A stretch of 64,000 bases of DNA from Pseudanabaena sp. PCC 7367 (GCF_000317065.1 NC_019701.1:3296001-3360000), one strand, 5' to 3'. Positions 48,081 to 57,700 are shown, counted from the first letter of the stretch. Numbers and translations are program-made. The notes: generated by a model not told the origin, from the sequence alone.

Positions 48081-50882
48081 ATGCCAGCCAGAATAATGGT
48101 GGTGGACGACGATCGCCAGCTTGAATCACTTATAAACAGCCTGTTCAGGGGCAAAATCATCAACGGTGATTATCGGTTTTGTTTCGTCTCCGACGGTCAA
48201 CAGGCATTAGAATTACTGAGCGCAGATGATGCGATCGATATGGTGCTCACTGCGATTGATCTGCCACGGATGGGCGGTTTGGAGCTTTTGGCACAGCTTG
48301 AGGGAGATGAATTTTCTAGATATAGGCAATATGGCTTAAAAACTATAGTCATGTCTAGCTGTGAGGATATTGCTAATATCAGGACAGCAATGAACCTGGG
48401 GGCAGTGGATTTTCTAACCAGGCCGATTAACCCCAAAGATTTAGAAATTACGATCGCCAATACGCTCGAAAAAGTAGCACGCGATCGGGAAAATCAACGA
48501 TTCCGACGGATTAAGGAAGCAGAACTAAACCAGGTCGAGGCCAAATATCGGCACATTTTTGAAAATGCCGTAGAGGGCATGTTCCAAGCCAGCCCTGGGG
48601 GTAGTTTTATTGATGTCAACTCAGCCATTGCCGAAATGCTGGGCTATGCCACATCGCAACATTTGCTGGCGCAGATCAATGATATTGGCATCCAGGTTTT
48701 TGCTGAACCAGGGCAGTATGAACAATTCAGTCAATTAATCGAGACCCAGGCACGGGTCAAGGGATTTGAGTTCCAAGCCAAGTGTGCTGATGGGAGCCTG
48801 ATTTGGGTTTCCGCCAATGCTCGCGCGGTCAAAGAGCCCCAGGGCAGTTTGCTTTATTACGATGGTAGCCTGATCGACATCAGCGATCGCATTACCGCCC
48901 AGGAAGCCCTGAAGCGATCGCAAAAAGACCTGGAGCAACGGGTGAAACAACGCACCCAGGCACTCGCCTATGCCAATGACCAGATGGTAGTCGAGGTGGC
49001 GGTGCGCAAACATATTGAACAATCACTGCGCCAGAGCGAGTCAAAGCTGCGCCATGTATTTGAGCAAGCCCCAGTGATGATGATATCCGTGGACGATCGC
49101 GGTCGGATTTGTGATGTCAACGACAAGTGGCTGGCCGAGACTGGCTATGCTAGGGCGGAAGTGATGTATAAATCCGCTGATTTTTTAATTTCCCTGCAAC
49201 CAGATGAGCCGGAACCAGAGTTTGGCACTGAATTTTGGCAAGCCGATCATATTCAAGATATCCCCTACTGCTATCGCACCAAAGACGGCGATGATATTGA
49301 TGTATTGATCGATTGTGTGGCCACGGTTGACCCCACGGGCAAAGCAATTAATTTGGCCGTAGTCCGCAACATTACCGCCCAAAAGCAAGCAGAAAAGCAA
49401 CTCCAATTTGCCATGTTTGCCCTGGAGCGATTGTCTCACCTGGTGGCCTGGTGCCGCCCCGATGGGCAGATTACCTATGTGAATAAGGCTACTACCAAGG
49501 CGTTGGGCTATGCCAAAGATGAGCTATTAAACATGAGCATTAGCCAGATTGATTCTAGTATTTCTGCTTCCCAGTGGCAATCCCATTGGCAAGAGCTCAA
49601 GACCAGAAAATACCTTTACTATGAAACCACCATGTGCCGTAAGAACGGCAGCATTTTCCCAGTGGAGGTAACGGCCAACTACCTGGAATTTGGCGGCGAG
49701 GAATATAACTTTGTGTTTGTGAAGGATATTTCCGATCGCAAACAGTTTGAATCAGCCTTGCAGCGTAGTAACTCCCTCCTGAAGGCTCAACGCGAAGTGG
49801 CGATCGATGGCATTCTGGCGGTGGATGAACAGGGGCGAATTGTCAGTTTCAATCGCCGCTTTTGTGAAATGTGGGATGTGCCCGAAGCGCTGTTAAACGC
49901 AGGTGAAGCAAATCGGTTGCTCTCTTTCCTGCTCACTGCCGTCGGTTTACCAGAACCACTCACTGATCTGATTGAGCGTACCTATGATGACCCCAATGAT
50001 TTCCAACGCGATGAAATTAGATTGCCCGGCGATCGCATTTTTGATTGTTATTCTGGCCCAGTAATGGCTAATGACGGCAAGTATTTTGGCATGATCTGGT
50101 TCTTCCGCGATATTACCGATCGCGTGATCGCCGAAGAAGCTTTGCAAGTAGAGAAAGAAAAATCGGAGCGGTTGCTGTTGAATATTCTGCCGGAGCCGAT
50201 CGCCAACCGCTTGAAACTAGAACAAGGCGCGATCGCCGATCGGTTCAGTCAGGTATCGGTTTTGTTTGCCGATATTGTTGACTTTACGCGGGTGTCGGCA
50301 CGCATGTCACCGCAGGAATTAGTTTCCATGCTCAATCAAATTTTCTCCGCCTTCGATCACCTGGCCGATCAACATGGCCTCGAGAAAATTAAAACCGTTG
50401 GTGATGCCTACATGGTCGCAAGTGGTTTGCCCTATTACCGGGAAGATCACATGGCGGCGATCGCCCATATGGCTCTGGACATGCGAGAGCAAATGCAGCA
50501 ATTTAACGCCAGAACCGGCGAATCATTCCGGATGCGGATTGGCATTAATGCGGGACCAGTGGTGGCGGGGGTAATTGGCACCAAAAAGTTTATTTATGAC
50601 CTGTGGGGCGATACGGTGAATATTGCCAGCCGGATGGAGTCCCAGGGCACTGCCGATCGGATTCAAGTGTCGGAAATTATCTACGAGGAACTAGCAGACC
50701 AGTTTGATTTTGAACCCCGTGGCGCGATCGAGGTGAAGGGGCGTGGCCAGATGACAACTTATTTCTTGACCGGACGCAAGCCTGGGGCTAAATCGGCAAC
50801 TGATTCTAGTTATGATTTAGATTTAAGCCATAATGTGGAAGCAAATCAAGATGTAAGTCAATCGGTGCGATTGAGCAGTTAG
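48081..50882 (+). CDS. Pseudo-receiver/multi-PAS class III adenylate cyclase
   Basis: This 933-aa protein makes cAMP. Domains: receiver-like (about 4-125), coiled coil, PAS (about 155-275), coiled coil, PAS (about 325-440), PAS (about 440-560), PAS-like (about 570-680) and a class III cyclase domain (about 720-905). The cyclase has the metal site FADIVDFT, and Lys771 (KIKTVGD) and Asp840 (YDLWGDTVN) occupy the adenine-specificity positions, so adenylate rather than guanylate cyclase is expected. In the receiver the phospho-acceptor position is Ala58 (VLTAIDLP) and the conserved Lys is Arg114 (FLTRPIN), so it cannot be phosphorylated conventionally. No membrane segment is visible. Confidence 0.93.
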   Translation: MPARIMVVDDDRQLESLINSLFRGKIINGDYRFCFVSDGQQALELLSADDAIDMVLTAIDLPRMGGLELLAQLEGDEFSRYRQYGLKTIVMSSCEDIANIRTAMNLGAVDFLTRPINPKDLEITIANTLEKVARDRENQRFRRIKEAELNQVEAKYRHIFENAVEGMFQASPGGSFIDVNSAIAEMLGYATSQHLLAQINDIGIQVFAEPGQYEQFSQLIETQARVKGFEFQAKCADGSLIWVSANARAVKEPQGSLLYYDGSLIDISDRITAQEALKRSQKDLEQRVKQRTQALAYANDQMVVEVAVRKHIEQSLRQSESKLRHVFEQAPVMMISVDDRGRICDVNDKWLAETGYARAEVMYKSADFLISLQPDEPEPEFGTEFWQADHIQDIPYCYRTKDGDDIDVLIDCVATVDPTGKAINLAVVRNITAQKQAEKQLQFAMFALERLSHLVAWCRPDGQITYVNKATTKALGYAKDELLNMSISQIDSSISASQWQSHWQELKTRKYLYYETTMCRKNGSIFPVEVTANYLEFGGEEYNFVFVKDISDRKQFESALQRSNSLLKAQREVAIDGILAVDEQGRIVSFNRRFCEMWDVPEALLNAGEANRLLSFLLTAVGLPEPLTDLIERTYDDPNDFQRDEIRLPGDRIFDCYSGPVMANDGKYFGMIWFFRDITDRVIAEEALQVEKEKSERLLLNILPEPIANRLKLEQGAIADRFSQVSVLFADIVDFTRVSARMSPQELVSMLNQIFSAFDHLADQHGLEKIKTVGDAYMVASGLPYYREDHMAAIAHMALDMREQMQQFNARTGESFRMRIGINAGPVVAGVIGTKKFIYDLWGDTVNIASRMESQGTADRIQVSEIIYEELADQFDFEPRGAIEVKGRGQMTTYFLTGRKPGAKSATDSSYDLDLSHNVEANQDVSQSVRLSS

Positions 50883-50941
50883 GCTCTGATATCTTGCAGT
50901 GGGTTTAGAAAATGAGAGAAAAGGGCATGAAATAAACTTAG

Positions 50942-51289
50942 AAAGTAGAAAGTAAGCAATTGATCACCCGCACGCCCGATCCCCATGACAAGCGATCGGT
51001 ACGTTTAGCGCTTACACCCCAGGGTGAGGCGATCATTAATCAGCTTAAACGCACGATCCCCAATCAATCCGAAAATAGCGATAATAGCGACAATATAGAA
51101 AATCAACTGCGGGAATTACTGCGCGATTGGCAAAAACAAAGTGGCTGGCAGGTTTTTGGTCTCTGTCAAACTTGCCAATTCAATCAAACTCTTGCAGATG
51201 GTGGGTTCCGATGTGGTTTGACTCAAGAAAGACTAGCATTTGCAGAAACCCAGCAAATTTGCGCCGAACATGACTTTGCGATCGATTAG
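50942..51289 (+). pseudogene. 5'-truncated MarR-family regulator
   Basis: The frame opens at about 50942 and reads directly into the MarR wing phrase LITRTPDPHDKRSVRLALTPQGEAII, then the C-terminal helices and a Cys-rich tail (FGLCQTCQF, FRCGLTQERL, QQICAEH) typical of some MarR proteins. The entire helix-turn-helix part is missing; the only available start is a TTG at 50960, just before the wing. It lies 60 bp after the adenylate cyclase stop, so a deletion probably joined the two. Not expected to bind DNA as a normal MarR dimer. Confidence 0.75.
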
Positions 51290-51460
51290 CGCCACAGAAC
51301 TTAACAAAATATTCCCATGTGTCTCAGTCTCTATTAATAATAGCTGATCAGACGAAATACCCAGTTCTAAAGCCACTTCGGGGAGTGAAACTGTATACAA
51401 ATAAAAAAACTTATGTAAAACTGTCTTTATTATCAATGTAGTAATTGCTTCGTGAGCGAG

Positions 51461-52057
51461 ATGGGTTCAAAGACTTTTTCTGCTGTATTCCTAACGTTGG
51501 TGCTAGGCGCGATCGGTTCGGTTAGTAGTGCTAAAGCGGCTGACTTCCCGGAAGCAGGAGTTTTTGATTTTAGCGATTTTGTTGCCTCCCCTGATCAACT
51601 GATTCTTGAAGGAGGAGTGAATACAGTTAGTGGAGACACAGGACCTAGTGGTACGGATCAAAACGACTATTTCCAATTCGATTTAACCAATGGTGAGCCT
51701 CCGTTTACTTTTATCCTGACTTCATATACACCAGGTGCCGGTAACACTAGTACGAGTTTTCGTTTAAACCGAGATGATGATAACAGTCAGGTTGGCTTAA
51801 TTGGTACCTTAAGTGATGCTACCGTTGGCACTGATTTCTTTCCCGCAATCAGCTCTTTACTTACTGCCAACAGTGTCCCCCTTTCCGACGCTATTTATCA
51901 TATTGATGAAGGTAGTGGGCCAGCCTCCTGGCGTTTTACGGTTCAAGCCGTGCCGTTTGAGTTTGAATCTGGTCTTGGTTTGCTAGCTTTTGGTGGATTT
52001 GGGTTTGGTCATTATTTCCTCAAAAAGCGGAAGCGGAAGCAGAAGAAATTAGCTTAG
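51461..52057 (+). CDS. PFE-CTERM-type exported protein
   Basis: This 198-aa protein has a signal peptide (FSAVFLTLVLGAIGSVSSAKA), an Asp/Gly/Ser-rich beta-type ectodomain with the pattern TDQNDYFQFDLTNG, and a C-terminal sorting tail: VPFEFESGLGLLAFGGFGFG followed by a basic cluster KKRKRKQKK. This tripartite tail is the cyanobacterial PFE-CTERM signal, related to PEP-CTERM and processed by exosortase-like enzymes. An upstream GTG would add three residues. It is convergent with the Wzc-type gene, and exosortase substrates are often linked to exopolysaccharide loci. Confidence 0.82.
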   Translation: MGSKTFSAVFLTLVLGAIGSVSSAKAADFPEAGVFDFSDFVASPDQLILEGGVNTVSGDTGPSGTDQNDYFQFDLTNGEPPFTFILTSYTPGAGNTSTSFRLNRDDDNSQVGLIGTLSDATVGTDFFPAISSLLTANSVPLSDAIYHIDEGSGPASWRFTVQAVPFEFESGLGLLAFGGFGFGHYFLKKRKRKQKKLA

Positions 52058-52082
52058 ATTGATTGTACCTGGCTTAACCGAG

Positions 52083-55000
52083 CTAGTTTAATTTGCGGGT
52101 GCGATCGAGAAACCATTTATTAGAGATTGATTTAGAAATTGATTTAGAAGCAGAATCCCCACGATCTGCCTCTGTGTTTTTTTGGCTATTTTGATTTTGT
52201 ATTTGTAGATTTTGCCCTAGTTCGCTCTCATTATCTAGAGCCTGTCTGCGCGATTCTGATTGATCGCTTCGCCGATCGCGGTGGGGTTCAAGGGATTCCT
52301 GCGGTTGGGTTTCCAGCTCCAATTCATCTAGATCATTGCTAAGCTCAGGTACATAGGTGATTTCAACTGCCTGATCTATTTCTAAGTCTTCTAAGTCGGT
52401 GAAATTATCAAGTCCATAGGGATTGGAAATAGGCTTAACTGGTTTAATCTCCCTGGGCAGAATTGGTGAAACTACCGATGATTCAACCACGATCGTTTGC
52501 TGAATTGGAACATTATCGATCGCAGGATCGTTTTCTAAGTCTTCTAAGGACTGTGCCGATGTAGCTAGTTTAAGCGAATGGTTGGGTTGCTCTTGTTGAT
52601 CTGGCTCAGGTGATAGATGGGGCGATCGCTGCTCCAGGAAAGATTCCAAAGCATCTAGCTCAGCATCAAATTCATCACTGATATCTAGATTTAGATCAGC
52701 AACTTGATCGATTTCTAGCTCTCCGTCACAATCAACCTGCTTAGGAGGATCAGATTTTAAATTACTTTCAGTGAAATCATGCTCATTATGCAAATCTTGG
52801 TCGGCTTCAGGATTTCGATCGTCTAAGTTTTGATCGTCTAAGTTTTGATCGTCTAAGTTTTGATCGTCTAAGTTTTGATCGTTTAAATAAGTCAGGTAAT
52901 TACCAGTTTCTAGATCATTCCCAGTAGCCTGATCGTTAATTAGTGGTTTGAAATTATTTGGCTGATTGGGATTCTGTTTAATTCTGGCGATCGGGGTGCG
53001 ATTGTTAAGTCGATTCGAGCTATTGGAGCTATTAGGATTGTTGTCGCTATTAGTAATTTTGCCAGTAGTTAGATTTGCTGGTTTAATTACCGCGATTCCA
53101 TTAGGGTTATGGCGGCGATCGCCTAAAGCTTCTTTAGTTTGCGCTGCATCCACCGCTTGATAATATTCCTGATTGAGGGAATAGTTCTCACCAGGCTGAC
53201 GCGGCATCACCCCATTGGCGACCAAACCCAACACATGCTGGCGCGATCGGGTCAGGGTATCTTTGGCGGCGGCAAAACTATCAATCTCAGTTAGGCCAGG
53301 GCGTACCAATAGCACCACCCCATCGGTTTTCTTACCCAAAACCGTAGTATCAGCAGCAACGGTTACTGGTGGCGTATCTAATAACACCAGGTCATAGTTT
53401 CTTGCGGCCACGCTGAGCAAAGAATTCATTGGCCTTGAATCCAATAGGGCAGCCGGATTGGTGGGCAGGGTACCAGCGGTGAGTAATTCCAGGCGCGGTT
53501 CTACCTGTTGAGTGGTGGTATAGAAATTGGCACTACCAGCCAACACATTACTAAGCCCTTGGGAATTGGGAACTTGCCACAGTTGATGTTGGGTTGGTTT
53601 GCGCAAGTCCGCATCGATCAAAAGCACTTTTGCACCCATTTGCGCCGCCGCGATCGCCAGGTTGGCTGTAAATGTAGACTTACCCTCTTTAGCGATCGAG
53701 CTAGTAATGGCAATAACTTTTGGTGCTTTGCCAGGTTCAAGGAATTTGAGATTAGTATGTAAAATTCGGAACGTTTCGGCCAAAGTTGATTGGGGCATGT
53801 CCCTGGTGATCAATACCGAGCCTTTAGCTAATTTTGCCGACTTGCGCATCATTTGATCATGCTTGGCCACATAACCAAAATCTGGCACAATCCCCAGCAG
53901 GCTATAACCAGAAATATCACTGGCCTGCTCAGAGGTTTTGATTGATTTATCGATCGCCGCCAGAATAAAGGTGACTAAGCCAGCAAAAGCAAGTCCCAGG
54001 ATTGCCCCCAATGAAAGATTTAAAGGAATATTTGGCGCGATCGCATTGGTGGGAATGGTGGCCGGTGAAACAATCCTGGCTCCAGCACTAATCTGACGTA
54101 GTTGCGATCGCAGGCTGGTTTGTTGTTGCAACAGATGATCGTAATTGACACGAGCTAAGGTTAAATCCCGCTCTAGTTGCGATTGTTGTTGTTCTATTTT
54201 GGGTAAACTATCAATCCGTTTTTGGTAGTCTTGATGCAGTTTGGAGAGTGCTTCCAACCGACTGCGCAGGCCATACTTGCTAGTTTCCAAGTTAGCCAGA
54301 TTACTAATTAATTGAGCCTGGGTATCAGAAATACGCAGGTTTTGAGTAGTCAGATTCTCAAGCAAATCCTCTCCCACTCGACCTTGCAACACCACCTGCA
54401 AAGCTTCCCGTTGGGCGCGCAGATCGATGATCGAAGGATGCTCCGCACCATAGCGAGTGCTTTCCAGGGCGATCTGCTGTTCGATCGCTTGGAGTTCTTC
54501 GAGTAACTGCTGCGCCGAGGGCGAACTCCAGGCCACACTCAAACCCGCATCCATCCCCAATGATTGCTGTAATTGCTTGGATCTTGCACCCACCTCAGCC
54601 AGTTCTGCCTGCAAGCCGAGCATTTGCGCTTCAATCTCTTTGATCGCCTTAACCGTAGTAACTTTCTCGATTTCCAGGTCAACCAATCGATAGTTTTCTT
54701 TAAACTGGCGCAGCTTAATTTCCGCACTTTCCAGGGCACTTTTGCTGGTGGGTAGTTGTCTCTCTACAAATTGCAGGAGTGATTTTGCTTCCAGGCTCTT
54801 GGTTTCAAGGTCTGAGGCAATGTAAATTTTAGAGACCGTATTGACAATACTGGCGGCACGTTTGGGATCTGGATCGTGGTAGGAAATCTCCAGGATTTCG
54901 CTGTCGGGTAGATTCGTTACTTGCAGGTTTGCTAAGAAAGACTCGATCGATTGCTCTGCCTCCAGCTCATTCTCGGTTGCAGTTTGATTAAGTACCCCTA

Positions 55001-55349
55001 CTACTTCTTTAGCGATCGCATTGGACTTAATTACGGCTGCTTCATTGGCAAGCCGATCGCCAGGGGGAATGGTCGAGATGGCAGTATCGGTTGGCAAAGG
55101 AGGCAAACCTTCACTGGAAGCAATATTATCTTGGTTAGGGTTAGGAATCGATGCTGTTGTTGTGGGTGCAGCTACCGATCCAGTTGTTGATTCAATTGTC
55201 GATTCAATTAGAACCTGACCCTTCGCTTCATAAATAGGTTGAATCCTGACTGTAACAAGAGCCGCACCGCCAAAAATGATTCCAAATGCTACAAGTGCTG
55301 GAAATTTATGTTGCCTGAGCGCTACCCAGCCGCGATTTAGTTTATTCAT
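52083..55349 (-). CDS. Wzc-like polysaccharide co-polymerase/BY-kinase with long C-terminal extension
   Basis: This 1,088-aa inner-membrane protein controls exopolysaccharide chain length and export. It has a first transmembrane helix (about 15-37), a Wzz periplasmic domain with long coiled coils (about 40-440), a second helix near 450, and a BY-kinase domain (about 500-730) with Walker A IAKEGKSTFTANLA near 553, Walker A' VLLIDADLRKP near 575 and Walker B LVLLDTPPVT. From about 730 a 360-residue acidic, Asn/Gln/Asp/Leu-rich extension of low complexity follows, with an NLDDQ repeat at about 820-843. Standard Wzc proteins end soon after the kinase with a Tyr cluster; only a short YSLNQEYYQA is seen. 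No wza or polymerase gene is adjacent. Confidence 0.92.
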   Translation of the reverse strand: MNKLNRGWVALRQHKFPALVAFGIIFGGAALVTVRIQPIYEAKGQVLIESTIESTTGSVAAPTTTASIPNPNQDNIASSEGLPPLPTDTAISTIPPGDRLANEAAVIKSNAIAKEVVGVLNQTATENELEAEQSIESFLANLQVTNLPDSEILEISYHDPDPKRAASIVNTVSKIYIASDLETKSLEAKSLLQFVERQLPTSKSALESAEIKLRQFKENYRLVDLEIEKVTTVKAIKEIEAQMLGLQAELAEVGARSKQLQQSLGMDAGLSVAWSSPSAQQLLEELQAIEQQIALESTRYGAEHPSIIDLRAQREALQVVLQGRVGEDLLENLTTQNLRISDTQAQLISNLANLETSKYGLRSRLEALSKLHQDYQKRIDSLPKIEQQQSQLERDLTLARVNYDHLLQQQTSLRSQLRQISAGARIVSPATIPTNAIAPNIPLNLSLGAILGLAFAGLVTFILAAIDKSIKTSEQASDISGYSLLGIVPDFGYVAKHDQMMRKSAKLAKGSVLITRDMPQSTLAETFRILHTNLKFLEPGKAPKVIAITSSIAKEGKSTFTANLAIAAAQMGAKVLLIDADLRKPTQHQLWQVPNSQGLSNVLAGSANFYTTTQQVEPRLELLTAGTLPTNPAALLDSRPMNSLLSVAARNYDLVLLDTPPVTVAADTTVLGKKTDGVVLLVRPGLTEIDSFAAAKDTLTRSRQHVLGLVANGVMPRQPGENYSLNQEYYQAVDAAQTKEALGDRRHNPNGIAVIKPANLTTGKITNSDNNPNSSNSSNRLNNRTPIARIKQNPNQPNNFKPLINDQATGNDLETGNYLTYLNDQNLDDQNLDDQNLDDQNLDDRNPEADQDLHNEHDFTESNLKSDPPKQVDCDGELEIDQVADLNLDISDEFDAELDALESFLEQRSPHLSPEPDQQEQPNHSLKLATSAQSLEDLENDPAIDNVPIQQTIVVESSVVSPILPREIKPVKPISNPYGLDNFTDLEDLEIDQAVEITYVPELSNDLDELELETQPQESLEPHRDRRSDQSESRRQALDNESELGQNLQIQNQNSQKNTEADRGDSASKSISKSISNKWFLDRTRKLN
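52816..52890. repeat. 15-bp coding repeat in the Wzc tail (NLDDQ)
   Basis: Four nearly identical 15-bp units (TGATCGTCTAAGTTT on the plus strand) are followed by a degenerate fifth. They encode tandem NLDDQ. The near-identity implies recent expansion, and changes in copy number keep the frame. Confidence 0.9.
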
Positions 55350-56335
55350 GCTAAGTTCTGCCAGTATTGCTCACTACTTACATGGTTTCGATCAGCGCAA
55401 AGCTGCGATCGTTTTTGAATTAGATGAATTAGATTGAAGTAATAAAACTTTAATCCAGTAATCCAGGGAGTAAAGTAATTAGGTCAACAGCTAAATATCT
55501 ACAAAGCACCGGAATAGCATAGGTAAGCAAATATCGAGAAATCACTCAATTGTGATCAGGTCTGATTGCAGCTTAACCCTAAAACACCCCGTAACTAATC
55601 AGCTAAAAACCAACCATTAACAATTCTACTAATTCAAAAAGCCTTATGTGAGCCATACAGATTGGTAAGATATCCCCATTCAAATACCCAATCAGTTAAC
55701 ATCAAAACAAACTTCTCTTGAGTATGTCAATCAGCATAATGTCGTAGATGAAATACCAAAATAATAATAATTAATATTAGTGATTATTGAAAGCAGAATC
55801 GATCGCATCTATGCATATTGGCCAAACGATCGCCAATCAATCGCCAATTAATCAACTTAACAAAAATTCATAATCACTCATGCTGTTGGTGGATGACAAC
55901 TACCATTGAGTTCACACCCAAAAAAGCCAAAACCATAATCAGAGGCTAATCTAGCCATTGAGTCATTCTCTTGAAACATTGTGCCAAAACCCTTGAAACC
56001 GCTCATTTTTCCCTAAGATCCAGCCTGAGTATTCAGAACTAGTCGCCGATCGCCTAAAAAGTATATAACAATAATAAATAAGGCCATAAATTATGAGTAC
56101 AATTGGCTTAATGCATCTAATTAGCCTAATTTAATTAGCTATGATTAGTTAAGCTAACTAGGTATGTATCAATTTATATATCAGGGTATTTGAGGCGTTT
56201 GGTGAACGACGCTGAGGCATATAATAACGACATTTTCTTGCAATAATTATGCCAATAGTTATTAACTTTGATGGAACTGTCTGTTTTTGTCTGCCGTCAG
56301 CTATTTAGGTTAGGTAAATTAACAAAATAGTTGAG
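55350..56335. other. 986-bp divergent spacer
   Basis: This lies between the Wzc-type gene (minus) and the FHA-LuxR regulator (plus). It is AT-rich and scattered with GATCGCCAAT-type words. I see no gene, tRNA, terminator or convincing operator. Confidence 0.4.
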
Positions 56336-57064
56336 ATGCAAACACAAAACTTGTCGAACAACCCTGGATCTTTATCCCATGACTTCCCACATCTGATCAT
56401 TCATGCCGAAGACGGCGATCAGTTGTTTCCGCTTTCCAATGCCGACTTTTGGACGATTGGTCGCGGTTTCAATAATTCGATCGTGCTCAATGATAAGTGG
56501 TCGTCGCGCAACCATGCCACCTTGCAGATTGTGCGTCCACCTAATTATGAAGCTCCCGATTCTTTTGGCTCTTCCCTTGGATCAGGTGATGGTAGTAAAA
56601 GCAATGAAACAACTGAGCAAAAACCATCAATGGTCGGTAACTTTTATTTAGTTGACCTGGGTAGTCGCAATGGCTCTTTCTTAAGAGGGCAAAGGGTGAC
56701 CTTCCCAATCTTGCTAAAAAATGGCGATCGCTTGACGATTGGCAAAACGGACATGGACTTTTTCTCGCCGTATAAGCCAGAAACCAAGAAAGGCAATGTA
56801 CCGGAAGGAATGCACCTGTTCCAGCAGCCAACCGCACCAGTATCCCGATCGACCCTGACTCCTTCGGAAGAACGAGTATTTTGGCAAGTGGTGCAGGGCT
56901 TTACTAATAAGGAAATTGGCAAACGGTTGCAAATCAGTCCACGGACTGTGCAAACCCACCTGAGCAGTATTATGACCAAGTTGAACTTGGAAAATCGCTC
57001 TCAGATTGTTCGATTTGCCTTTGAGCATAGCCATCGCCCACCCAACTCTAGCGATACCTATTAA
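56336..57064 (+). CDS. FHA-domain LuxR-type transcriptional regulator
   Basis: This 242-aa protein joins an N-terminal FHA phosphothreonine-binding domain (about 25-140; WTIGRGFNNSIVLND, SSRNHATLQI, LVDLGSRNGSFLRGQRV) to a C-terminal LuxR/FixJ helix-turn-helix (about 172-235; LTPSEERVFWQVVQGFTNKE, RTVQTHLSSIMTKL). The FHA core is interrupted by a Ser/Gly-rich insertion (about 78-100). The design suggests control by a Ser/Thr kinase instead of a histidine kinase, since no receiver is present. Divergent from the Wzc-type gene, so control of exopolysaccharide is possible but unproven. Confidence 0.92.
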   Translation: MQTQNLSNNPGSLSHDFPHLIIHAEDGDQLFPLSNADFWTIGRGFNNSIVLNDKWSSRNHATLQIVRPPNYEAPDSFGSSLGSGDGSKSNETTEQKPSMVGNFYLVDLGSRNGSFLRGQRVTFPILLKNGDRLTIGKTDMDFFSPYKPETKKGNVPEGMHLFQQPTAPVSRSTLTPSEERVFWQVVQGFTNKEIGKRLQISPRTVQTHLSSIMTKLNLENRSQIVRFAFEHSHRPPNSSDTY

Positions 57065-57700
57065 AATCACGGGGGCATTGCTTAAACTTTTTTACTTTAG
57101 TTTAGATAATTAATTAGATACTTAAGGCTTAGTTTTACGAAATTAGGCATTAAGTAGACCTAATGAACCATAGGTAGGCTAAAAGTAAACCAGATATTCA
57201 GAAACATATAGGGCTGGTTGAGTATTTTTCACTTTCTATAACTTAAACAACGTTCTCACTCCTGATATTTGATGACTTCCCGATTTGGGAATCTAGTTCA
57301 GGCCAACGAAACATCTTGTTGCTGCATTGTTCTCAGGCGCTTTAGCTCCGATCCGATTAGCTATCCTTAATCAAAATATGTGTAAGTTCTGAATCTTGCT
57401 ACATTGCCTGGGTGGGAAAGCTAGAGGGTGTGACTTTGATTTTGCGCCGTAATCATCAGTTGGCTTACTGATATATTCAGATGTATTCAGATATTTGTTG
57501 GATTTAGATATTTGTCTAATTCTATGATTTTGGATTGTTGTAGAGATCTGGGCGATCGCTAAAATTAGTCCCCAGCAGCCATCTAATGTCAGCATATCTT
57601 GACAAATTTCTAAAAACTTAGCATTTGCAAATCCCATTCTCTGGTATCCTTCCTGCGTTGCAGGCGTTATCCCTGCAGTCTAGAAGTAATCATGTAGGGA
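57065..57700. other. 636-bp spacer upstream of the beta-barrel gene
   Basis: It contains the dispersed decamer pair (57471-57492) and a GC-richer stretch with inverted CTGCAG/CTGCAA words just before the beta-barrel start (57651-57679), perhaps a leader hairpin. The minus-strand frame at 57371-57637 is made partly of the decamer repeat and is not accepted. Confidence 0.4.
57471..57492. repeat. Dispersed decamer pair (ATATATTCAG)
   Basis: Adjacent units ATATATTCAG and ATGTATTCAG plus a partial third copy. Same decamer family as 40449-40478 and 47943-47963. Confidence 0.7.

Noticed and set aside
57371-57637. 88-codon minus-strand frame upstream of the beta-barrel gene
   Set aside because: It includes the dispersed decamer repeat and lacks a start signal or conserved features.
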